From Rhizophagus irregularis (Eukaryota > Glomeromycota > Glomeromycetes > Glomerales > Glomeraceae): a DNA stretch of 64,000 nucleotides. The notes under the pieces are model-generated. The model was not told where the DNA came from and searched no databases. It saw only the letters and a list, made by a program, of their open reading frames with translations. Positions 53,960-64,000 of this stretch are shown here, one piece after another. The translations under genes were made by a program, and so were the position numbers. The stretch spans positions 2,108,001 through 2,172,000 of the forward strand of contig NC_089440.1 in NCBI RefSeq assembly GCF_026210795.1. Direction: 5' to 3'. Positions within the stretch are counted from its first letter, which is position 1; each line of letters starts with the position of its first letter.

Positions 53960-55390
53960 ACACTTAAAGAATATCGTTGGTACGTGCCTTGGCTGTAAGA
54001 AATGTTTATATTGTGGAGATGAATTAAGTATTCAAAAAAAATGTCTCGTGATAAAACTATAAAACCAAGTAAAAAAATAGGACAAACAAAGTAAAGGTTG
54101 CACATCTCAGGTTTTTGCACCTGAATTATTTTCCAAACAATATGAATATATCAAAGATAATGTCACTCGTTTCAACTATTCTTTGGATCTCACTACAAAA
54201 TTCAACTTCACTCTTTGCTCTTCATGTCACAGTTATTTTCAAAGGCAGAGAAAATTCATTATTACTAAGGACACTTCAAATTTTTTAGAAAATAATAAAT
54301 CAAATGATGATTGTATTATCTTAGATGAATCTGATGATAATACTAAGCATGAATTTAAAGTGGATAAAAAATCTGAAACTGAGCAAATTACTATATCATT
54401 TAATTTGGTCATAAAACTTTCTGCTGGCCTATCATTACCATCGAAATGGTTAGAAATTGAGACTTCATCATTAGATGATATACTTGCAGACATTCACCAT
54501 TATGTTGGAAAACTAACCAGTGATGGAGAAATTATGCATTCTGATTATTCAGTATCATTTAAGCTAGAAAAATCAGGAGAGGTTAGAGTGCAATTAGAAG
54601 ACATACAAGATTATAAAAAGTTCCTCTCAGATTACAAAAAACTGGTAGATAAAAAAAAGAACATGTCAATTATAGTTTCTCTTAAAAAGAAAAGGCAAAA
54701 GAGAAAGGTAATTTGCTTTATATTTCTTTATACAGAAAACTATTTTTTATTTATTTTTATTGTTTTAGGAAATCTCAGATTCTGAAGAATCCAAAAGTGA
54801 GAATATCAAGTTGAATAAAAAAAAATGTGTAATACCAAAATTAAAAAATTTTTCTACAATTTTACAACAAGAAGGCCATATAATTTGTGAATTGAGAGAG
54901 AAATACAAATGCAATCAGTATAATGCATCATGTTTTATTGGCGATAAAAGACATATAAAACTTACAGCTATGCACCTGCAATGCTAGGCAAAAGAAATTG
55001 TAATTATGTTTATAAATTTATTATTGACCAATCAAAAAACTAATACTTTTTTTAATAAGTTTTTTTTATTTTAGATTCGAAGTACCACAGATAATACTCA
55101 AACACTGAATTTGCCAATTTTCTCACAATCTAGCAGTACAAAAGAAAATTTCAAGCCACCCACACCTACTAATTTTTTTTACTATGATACCTCAAATGAT
55201 TTCATTTGCACAAAATTCAAATATGGTTAATACTTTAAAAATATATTTGAAAATGAACAGATTACTATAGATCAAATATATGATCTTACTGATGCAGAAT
55301 TTGACCAGTTAGGCGTAAATAAAATTTGGTGGTAAAAAACATTTAGAGCTGCAGCAAAACGTTACAAATAATTTCAAGAAAATTCATGTT
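53960..55390 (+). pseudogene. SAM-domain protein with an N-terminal Cys cluster, decayed passenger gene
   Basis: An N-terminal cysteine cluster CLGCKKCLYCG (about 53980-54020) is followed after stops by FAPELFSKQYEYIKDNVTRF and FTLCSSCHSYFQRQ. A large open block at 54183-54710 follows, ending in basic KKKRQKRK before a GTAATT donor. A second exon from about 54772 reads EISDSEESKSENIKLNKKK, and a third from about 55077. The C-terminus reads FENEQITIDQIYDLTDAEFD and QLGVNKI-x-W, typical of a SAM domain, then FRAAAKRYK. Stops near 54090, 54985, 55230 and 55335 break it. SAM domains mediate protein-protein or RNA contacts. Its role here is unknown. Confidence 0.65.
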
Positions 55391-55479
55391 ATATTTTCAT
55401 TTATAATATAATAAATTCACATTTTACAGTTTGACTAATATGAAAATAAAATTTCTATATACTCTAGTTTTTATAAAAT

Positions 55480-56687
55480 TTCTTATCTATAAGTTCTATT
55501 ACATATAAATTGAATCCTTAAAAACTTTCATAGCTGTCTCCAGAGTAATTTGAGAACATGCTATTAAAAAAGGATATTTAGGATCATTACATAAATAGAC
55601 AAAGTTCCTGTATTTCTTTAAAAATGATTTTATAATGGAAAAACAAGTTTCAACTGGGTTAAGATCTGGCGAATAAGGAATAAGAACTCAACACGACCAC
55701 CAAATGCTTCAATATATTCTACAAGATCTTGATCATGGTGAATTCGCACATTATCAAATACAAGAACACTTTGTTCACCAGGATATGAATTCATTTGAGA
55801 AACCTAATACAAGAAAAAAAAAATAAATATTACAGGTAAAATAAGTAAGATAATAATTATTATAACAATTCCTAAACTTATTATCACATTTGAAATAACA
55901 AAATTTTTAAAAATTTCTTTCGTACAGCTACCTTCCATGATGTTTACAGCAATAATGCCTTGTAAAGAAAATGCAGGCAATATTGTATAACGTACTCCAC
56001 GTACAAATACATTCTTTTTAATTGCAAAAGTATTTTTAAAGAATAACCATATCTACGAGATAAAGTGCGTTCATCTTTAGAAGTTTCATCCATAAATATA
56101 AGCTGTTCAGGTTTATAATCATGTCCAACTTTTGCAATAAATGTGCTTCTAAGAAGTTCATTCCGTTCATAAGCTGCTTGATGTAACTATACAAAAACAA
56201 TAAAAATAAATTACAAAAAAAATAACAAAAAAAGAAAACTACAAATAAATAAATAATAAATTTGCACATACTTTCTTTCTACTAATTCCACAGTAAACTA
56301 AAGATTGCCAAAGAGTTGGAATAGAAACCAACTTTCCTGTCTGTTGCTCAAGTTCTCCTACTAATTCGTCTAAATACCAATTCACCTTATCCTTAACTAA
56401 CTCTCATAATATCTAAATTAATAATACAATAGTAATATTCAAAAGTGAATTGATACACTATTTTACTTATAAATTACCTTCATTTCATTTTGAGTTAATA
56501 TTTTATGACGTCCTGGTGGTTTTTGCTATGGATTTACTACCGTTCCCCATTGTACATATATTTGCAAGATATTATCAACAGTGTGTTTGCTAATGTGTAA
56601 TAATCTAGCAATTTTTATTCAACTATATCCATCATGATGAAGGTAAATAATTCTCCACTTCAGATCCTCACTAAAAGCACAAGCCAT
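55480..56687 (-). pseudogene. Tc1/mariner-type DDE transposase with introns, decayed
   Basis: It starts MACAFSEDLKWRIIYLHHDG at 56687, with a helix-turn-helix (IKIARLLHISKHTVDNILQ). It is read through introns at about 56413-56477, 56187-56271 and near 55810-55900. The catalytic region includes LIFMDETSKDERTLSRRYG (first D) near 56040-56110 and QSVLVFDNVRIHHDQDLVEY (second D) near 55710-55780. The C-terminal PYSPDLNP motif is eroded to LIRQILTQ. Several stops look like CGA-to-TGA changes (for example ILxEL at about 56406). It is convergent with the SAM-domain gene. Confidence 0.75.
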
Positions 56688-56976
56688 TGGGAAAAAACAA
56701 TGTCTAAAGTTGAAAAATTTGAATAATCTCAATAATCGGCGAATAATCGCAAACTTTAAACAAAAAAAACTTTCAAATATTACATAATACTAACTTGATC
56801 TATAACTCTATAAAAAGCTGTAAGTAAACCTACTAGTGCAAATAATGCTGAAAAATCTTAGGTATCGTTAAAAAATAACGTGACGCATATATTGGATTTA
56901 AAATATTCTGCAAAAAATTGGGGGTTTTTTTTTAATCAAATGATCAACACTGCGTATACCATTTTGAAAACGGCGA

Positions 56977-57993
56977 TAATTTTATTTCATTTTATAATTA
57001 ATATATAGTAAATTTTTATTTAATTTTTTATTTATAAATTATATTATACATATTAAAAAAAAAAGACATTATTGTAAAACTAAATTATTATAAATATATT
57101 TTAAAAATTAATAATACTATAAAAATGCAATTTTTTTATAAGTACAATTTATTTATATTAATATAAGTATTTTCAACATTGCTGAATGTTAATAATATAC
57201 AATAAACCAATTTTTTTTTTAAATAATATATCTATATTTAACTTATAAAAATGATATATATATAATAAAGCAATTACAATGACTAATAAGCCTAAAATGA
57301 ATACAGCAGAAAATACCAAAAAAAAATAAAATCACAGAGTACTAAAAACACATAAGTAAGCAACACTATAATATAAGTAGGCAACAATCTTAAAGAGGTA
57401 AAATTACACTTTGAAGTTAATAAAATCAAATAAAATTAAATATAAAAAACCTAAGATAATTCAATTTTAAGCTTACATAATTTCGAAAATTATATATAGA
57501 AAATTGGGTAATAAACTAATAATATAACTAGTCAAAAAAACTTCATTACATTTTCTTTTAAGTATTTAATTAAGTAAAAAAAACAAACGTAATAGCCAAC
57601 TATATAGTTAGAAAATTTTTTCATCATATAATGAGAACAGTAACTTTTCTATAATAAAATATAAACCAAAGAATTATGTACAAATAAATATAATTTAAAT
57701 CCACAATGAAGTTCTCATTATTCTCATTAAATATGGTTAGAAACGTCGAATTTTTTAACCTCTCGTAACTAGATTGCACGTGATTCCATTTTTATGTATA
57801 TTAGTCATGATCAATTTTGATTTGTAGCATATAGTATTTGAATTTTTCAATCATGATTGTCGAATTTATCTTTAATAGAGCAAATTCGCAACTAAGATTT
57901 CTTACAAATTGCTGTTGACTTTTCAGTATTTCTTATAGATCGTTTAAGAGATCTATTATAGAAAGTTTTTGATCATCACTATAAGTTTTCGCA
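56977..57993. promoter_or_regulatory. AT-rich intergenic region upstream of TAF1
   Basis: No ORF or element end was found between the transposon and the TAF1 start codon. The last few hundred bases presumably hold the TAF1 promoter and 5' UTR. No specific core element can be named with confidence in such AT-rich sequence. Confidence 0.4.
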
Positions 57994-60900
57994 ATGAGTT
58001 ATGCAGGTCTATTTTTTGGAAATTTCGACGAAGAAGGACAACTTGAGAGTGCTGGTTTCGATGAAGTATTTATTCAATTGAATTGTTAATCGATGAGATA
58101 TTTCCAGAAATTTTTAGCACTCACTTATAGTTATTTATCATTTATTTAGGAAATTAGAGAAAGTTTACAGAAAGACGTTTTGAATGAAATTTTTTCAGTT
58201 CGTTCATTGGGTATTGATGATAAGGAGGAGGAGGATGCCATCAAAAGTGAAGTGTCAACTCAAACTCCAGTACAAACACCTGGTGAATCAAGTATTAAGC
58301 CTGAAGAAGATGCAATTGATTATTCCGATTTCAATGAACTTGCTGATGAAACAATGTTTTCAGAAAAATACTATCAACAAGGTGTAAATAGTGTTATAAA
58401 CTTGAAAAGATCTTTATCATTTCCGCCCTTACAATCTAACAGTTTAGAATCAATTGGAAAAGAAAATTTAAAACAAGAAGATGTACAAACTGAAGTGCTT
58501 CATAAAGCCACAACTTCCACAACAACTATTCCTTTACAGGATTTTTCTATTGTGGATAATGAATTACAAAAAGTTATCAGACGAAACAATGAAGAAGTGA
58601 AACCAGAAATAAACATAAAAGCATTGTATCCTGCATTCGAGAAAGACAAGATTTTGAAGTTTTCTGAATTATTTGCAACTAAGCTTACTCAGCGTAAATT
58701 ACATCAATTAAATATTCATGGTACCGAATCATGTTGTACTTAATATTGTTTTATTCATATTACTACTACATGAGTTTACATTAAATTTTAATTTATTAGT
58801 CGAACCACAATCAGAATTTGATTTTGCAAAAGATGAACGAGAATTATTTGGGTCTTCAAAACAATACTTTATATCACTTGATAAAAAATCTGAGGAATTA
58901 GATCTTATTGAGCCAGTTCCATCCTCACCGATGACTCAAGTTTCTGATGGTAGTATGTATGGAAGTGATTTTGAAGCGGAAGCTCATCATGTAACGGTTA
59001 TTTAATGGTTCAATAAGTTGTTATTTCTGTAAAAAAAAAATGGTTAAACAGATTAAATAATTATTATTACGATTATGTAATAATTATAGGACAAACTTGA
59101 TGTTGAAAAGTTATCTTGGAAAATTCCAGAGAAAAATAATGCGTATTATTCTATTGTAATGGATACTTGGGAAGATAAGATTTTATGGGATAGTGATGAT
59201 GAGGATCAAACGAGGTATTTAATATATAAATCAAAACAAAAACTTTTTTAATTATTAGTATAATTATATCGAAATTATTTTCACGACAATGTTGTATTTT
59301 AGTATTGACATGGATTATGTGTCTGAGCCAGAGGTATTTGCTTATAAAGAATTTATCATACTGACCTGTCGAGGGTAGATGTTAATTTATATTATATTTA
59401 TATATTTTATATTGTTAGGGGTCTAGTGCTATAATGGCTTATCGAAATTCTGAATTAGAAAGTGGGGAGTGGATTAATCATATTTTATGGGATGATTATA
59501 GTGGGCCCATCCCTTTCGCTAGACTAACATTGGATATGAATGATCCAAATTTACTTTTTGATTATTCTGCTCTTGAACCGCCAAAGCCAGCAGCTTTCGA
59601 CTTACCAGGTTTGATGATATATATTTCGAATCATAATCCTTTAACCAATGAGACAAAGTGAACTTATATTCTCTAATCATAGATATAAAAGGTAGAAAAA
59701 TGATCAGATATAATCCTAAGGTGATTATTTTTTAAGTATACTATGATCAATGTTTGATGTTTTTTTTTTAATTAACTTTATATGTTTTTATTATAAAAGA
59801 AACCTTTTGGCTTTTCTTACAAACCCGAAAGACGAGTTTATCAACGACGACTTAATTTTGGACGAATGTACATTCAACATTCTTTACCTGCTCTTCGATT
59901 ACATTCACAATATGTATGTTTAAGGAAAGTTTATATATATATCAAACGTCATTCAAAATATTAATAATGATGTATATTAAAGTTTAAGACTAAGTTCACT
60001 AAATCGGATATTCGAGCATTACATCGCCCATCAATTCAATTTCCTCTTGAACAAGAAATTCATTTTAGCAGAATGAAGAGAATCAAAAAGAAAAAAATTA
60101 AAAGTCGCGAGGCAATGAAAAAATCAAAAGATTTAACTCTTAAGGATAAATCTGATTTCGTCTTATTTGAATATTCGGTATTTACTCAATTATTTCTATT
60201 ATTATTATTTTATTTTATTTTATTATTTAGTAATGGTGCTTTTAATGTTTGTTGTTAATTAGGAGGAATACCCTCCAATATTATCAAATATTGGGATGGG
60301 TACTTTGCTACTTAATTTTTATAGGAAAAAGGACCCAATTGATTCTTTCGTGCCTAAGGTGGCTAATTATTTAAATAATAGTTAAACTATAAAGCATTTC
60401 ATAGGAAGTAACACTATTTTACATTATAGCTTGATATAGGTGATCCAGTCGTTCTTGATGTGATTGATGAATCGCCTTTCATGAATTTTGGTAATGTGGA
60501 AAGAGGACAAGTCATACCCGCACTATATAATAATTTAATTAGAGCACCACTGTTCAGACATGACGCCAATGATACAGATTTCTTGGTTATTAGGTTAGCA
60601 TTCTATCTTCACAACTATTAATCAGTAATATCACTATTAATTTTTATAATCATGATTGTAATACCAGGAATACATATAAAGGAAAATCAAAATATTATGT
60701 GCGTGAAATAAAAAATCTTTTCGTAGTTGGCCAAACATTTCCCATGCAAGAAGTTCCCTCCCCACCATCCAGAAAAGCGAAAACCATAGCCAATACTCGT
60801 ATTCAGGTTGCCGCCTTTCGATACATGAAAAAGAATAGATACAATCTTTTAATTCAGGATAAACTTACTAAGAAATTTCCAGACTATTCGCTTCAAACCC

Positions 60901-63674
60901 TTCGTGGGCGTTTGAAGGTAGTAATAAATTATTATTCTTTATATATTTTAGTATTTATTGCTAAAATATTATTAAATATTCCTTAGGAATTTGCAGAGAT
61001 GGCTCGTAAAAAAGGAAACTTCAATAATAGTCCAATTTGGAAATTGAAGCCTTCAGTTCGTATTCCCACTGAAGAAGAACTTAGAAGAATGTTGACACCA
61101 GAAATGGTCAGTAATCGTTAAATATTTACTTTTGAATATATATATTTGTATCTAACATAAGTTACTTTTTAAAAGATTTGTTTAGAAGAAAGTATGATGG
61201 TGGGAGAAAGGCATTTACAAGATGCGGGTTATAAATCAATTTGGACTGAAGATGACGATAAAACAAAAACGACTAAAAAAGATGAAGAGGATGGCGTTCA
61301 AGATGACAGTAAGCTAGCTATTGAAGAGTCTAAACTTGCTATCGAACAACAATTAGCTCCTTGGATAACTACGAGAAATTTTCTTAACGCTACGCAGGTA
61401 TTTACTCTTTCATATGTTATTAATTTCAAAAGGAATAAAATTTTCATAAATTTTTCATAAATTTTGCAGACAAACGCCATGTTAAAATTGCATGGCGAAG
61501 GTGATCCAACGGGGCGAGGCGAGGGTTTTAGTTTCATTCGAATATCTATGAAAGATATCTTTCTTAAAGCAGGCGAATCTGCTCAAGAGAAGCTTGGTAT
61601 GAATAAGTCAATTATTTTTGATCAAATGGATTCATTATATTTATTAGACCGTTATTCCTTAATCGATTTGCAGCTGAAATAGAAAATAGGCCTAAGAGTG
61701 GACATAAATATAATGTAGTTGAACAATGGAAAAGATATAATCAAGAGGTATTTTTGAAATATATGGGTAAACATGCATAAGAATTATGTATATATAACAT
61801 TTTATTCTATATAGATCTACCGTATTTGGAACGCTCAATATGCATCTCTTAGTAAACACGTAGATTTAAGTGCGGAATCTGCAAAACATGCTGATGATAC
61901 TGGAACTTATTCAAATAATCAATTTATGAATGATGACGATAATCAAGTAAAATCAATGTTCTATTTTCGAGAGAGGATCTTTCAACAAAATTCTTATATT
62001 CTCTAATTTGTATTAGATCGATAGTGATGTTGACTATCAGAATATGATTGATTCCGCAATGCCCGATCGGGAAGAATCAAGTTCTCCATTGCCTATTACA
62101 CCTGCAGACTATGATGATGCAACATCTCTTGATGGCAGTATTAGTTCTAGAACAAATTATGATTGTGGATCCCATCGTAACAGGGCACTTGTTATAAACA
62201 GACTTGTATGTAGAGGCAGAATATGGTAGATCATATATTATTTAATTTAGCTAATAATATATTGCTCATTTGTAGGTGAGATCATCGACGGGGGAATCAA
62301 TGTGGACAAAGACGCATGTTACAGACCCAGCTGTAATAAATGCATATATTAATCAAAGACAAATTATTGAAGAACAAACGACAGCGTAAATAATTTTTTC
62401 AAGATAACTGGTTTCCTTAGTAATGAGTTTTGTTTAATCATTATTTATTTTTGTAGTGCTGAGTTATTGGAGCCTACAAATGATGAAGAGAGGAACAAGA
62501 GATTAAGGAAAAGGTTTATAATATAAATTATCTTTTTTTTTTAGTTATTTTTTTATATATAACTAACTTTTAATAATGGTACTTAGGATTCAAGATCAAT
62601 TGGCTAAATTACGAAGGAATCAAGAGAGACGTCAACAGCGTAAAGCTGCTCGTGAAGCTGCAAAGGCTTCGTCAACAGGAGATTCTACATACGGATTATC
62701 CAATAAAGACAAGAAAACAGACACTATTGTAAAATAATTTTTTAATTAATTTTAATCTTGTTAAATTCCAATTAATTCACTTTGACTCTCTTAATAGAGA
62801 CGCTGTGGCAATTGTGGTCAAACCGGACACATGAAAACCAATAAAAAGTGCCCTCGTTATGGAATGAATGCAATTGATCCTATGAGCCCCACGTTAGCTG
62901 GTCCATCTGAATCAGTCGCCGATGTTAAAACGGAGAGGAGCAGAATTCTGATAAAGTCAAAGGCAATAGAGAAGTGAGTAAATTGTATCACGTGATTAAA
63001 AATAATTTCTTCCGTGCTTTAATTATATCTTTTTCTATTAATTAGACCTCCCGAAACAACAAGAATAAAAATTACATTACCTTCAAGTATGTGTATCTAA
63101 TATATTGTTCTTTTATATTGTTAAATTATACTTAATTTTAAAATTTAATTTTTTTAGATGAACGTAAAAGACCAGCACCAGACTTAGATTCTGCTACTGA
63201 TCGCAAACGGCCATTTATCGATGTAACCAGTTTAATCAGTAATACAATTAAAACTCTCTGGGACACAGAAAATGTAACCATTTTTTTTTTTAAAAAAAAA
63301 ATTTATCAATCGGCATTAATTTTCTTATATTGATTTAAATTTTCTAGGCGCATCATTTTCATTACCCAGTTACTGCTGAAATTGCACCCGATTACAGTAC
63401 AATTATAAAGGAACCTATTGCCTTAATACAAATGCAAAATGTTGGTATTTTTTTTGAATTTATTTTCAATGTAATCATAATAAATTTAATTTTTTGTTTT
63501 TGATTGTAGAAAAATTCTCGCGGTGAATATAAAACTATAGGGGAGTTTATGCAAGATATGAAATTAATGGTTAATAATTGTCAAATATATAACGGTGACG
63601 CTAGTGGCTATACTATTATTGCTAAAAACTTATATGCTAAGGCAGAAGAATTAATCAGAGAAGCCGGATTTTAG
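57994..63674 (+). CDS. TAF1: TFIID subunit 1 (TAF1), about 26 exons
   Basis: TAF1 is the scaffold of the general transcription factor TFIID in the nucleus. The start MSYAGLFFGNFDEEGQLES matches the TBP-inhibitory TAND start. An acidic N-terminal region follows (exon 58150-58720). The DUF3591 core spans about 59419-61747, with LTLDMNDPNLLFDYS, GRMYIQHSLPALRLHSQY, DVIDESPFMNFG, YYVREIKNLFVVGQTFP and GEGDPTGRGEGFSFIRI. A zinc knuckle CGNCGQTGHMKTNKKCP lies at 62798-62860. One bromodomain lies at 63190-63674 (AHHFHYPVTAEIAPDYSTI, with the acetyl-lysine Asn in NNCQIYNGD). Introns are 60-100 nt and GT-AG. The exon 59419-59612 / 59685-59723 junction is the least certain. I saw no stop or frameshift, so it looks functional. 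Confidence 0.93.
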
Positions 63675-64000
63675 CGAAAGTTTACTACTTTAGAGTTAAT
63701 ATTATGCTATTCTTATGTTTGTAATATTTTTTTTTTTTTTTTTCATGGGGCAGTTTATAGGGTGAATGCATCTGATTGGCATAATGATGAGGGGCTTAGC
63801 TTTAAATTCAAATGCATATTATATTATGTCATGTAGGTCAAATAATTTATGCTAGTTATGAAAGTAGTAATGATTTACAAGGGTAATTTATTGAATGCAT
63901 TTTGTATGGAAGTTTCTCGAACAAATTCGAAATATTTAGATCATAATCACTAACCAAATAAATACTAAACTGAAAAAAAATGGTAAATATATGTATATAA
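63675..64000. other. TAF1 3' flank
   Basis: AT-rich sequence after the stop codon, including a long T run at 63728-63743. It presumably holds the 3' UTR and polyadenylation site. No further gene is visible to the window edge. Confidence 0.5.

Larger units (their letters stand above)
53797..56976. mobile_element. Tc1/mariner-type element carrying a transposase and a SAM-domain gene
   Basis: TCGCCATTTTCAAAATGGTA at 53797 faces TACCATTTTGAAAACGGCGA ending at 56976. TA is present on both sides (53795-53796, 56977-56978), and the inverted similarity extends about 45 bp (GCGCAGTGTCGATCAT). Between the ends are two convergent genes: a plus-strand SAM-domain gene (53960-55390) and a minus-strand DDE transposase (55480-56687). 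Both are decayed. Confidence 0.8.

Overview
The window is eukaryotic. It is strongly AT-rich, its genes are split by short GT-AG introns of roughly 60-100 nt, and nearly all of the first 57 kb is nested, decayed mobile DNA. The mixture of families (FAR1/MULE-type transposases, PIF1-like helicase and Helitron Rep remnants, a SAM-domain gene, Tc1-like elements) together with a fungal-looking TAF1 gene suggests an arbuscular mycorrhizal fungus (Glomeromycotina, Rhizophagus-like). The organism is an inference; no rRNA or other taxonomic marker is present.

The dominant repeat is a family I call NL. It is a roughly 1.9-kb non-LTR-type retroelement that encodes only an ORF1-like protein. The protein has an N-terminal helical region, an acidic linker, an RNA-binding-like core around DIIVYDIPYTW and a lysine-rich tail ending near AVLAEILTLLQKLV. 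Copies end in (AAAT)n or (AAAAT)n tails and are flanked by 14-17 bp target-site duplications (TSDs). About twenty full, truncated or fragmentary copies are visible and none encodes a reverse transcriptase. Three lie head-to-tail at 5425-11268, separated by the same 14-bp duplication.

Layout. 1-5424: NL-1 inserted in NL-2, a decayed minus-strand gene with duplicated IQ-like units, small MITEs and a transposase remnant. 5425-14160: NL-3 to NL-7. 14414-23340: a FAR1-like MULE transposase pseudogene split near codon 10 by a large foldback element, whose right arm is itself split by a 5.1-kb transposon with an apparently intact spliced DDE-like transposase. 23436-30143: MITEs, NL fragments and unrecognised remnants. 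30144-36732: a Tc1 element whose transposase is split by a hAT-type MITE (itself split by NL-16) and by NL-17. 36800-47640: MITEs, divergent NL copies, a PIF1-like helicase pseudogene split by NL-20, a Helitron Rep-domain pseudogene cut by NL-21, and a MULE C-terminal remnant. 47640-51740: AT-rich DNA. 51743-53589: a TIR element containing an 888-bp tRNA-headed SINE. 53797-56976: a Tc1/mariner-type element carrying both a transposase and a SAM-domain passenger gene. 57994-63674: an intact, roughly 26-exon TAF1 gene (TAND start, acetyltransferase-like DUF3591 core, zinc knuckle, one bromodomain). This is the only clear host housekeeping gene.

The mobile genes do not form one pathway. They record successive insertions whose order can be read from the nesting and the duplications. 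Exon coordinates were read by eye from splice signals and protein continuity.
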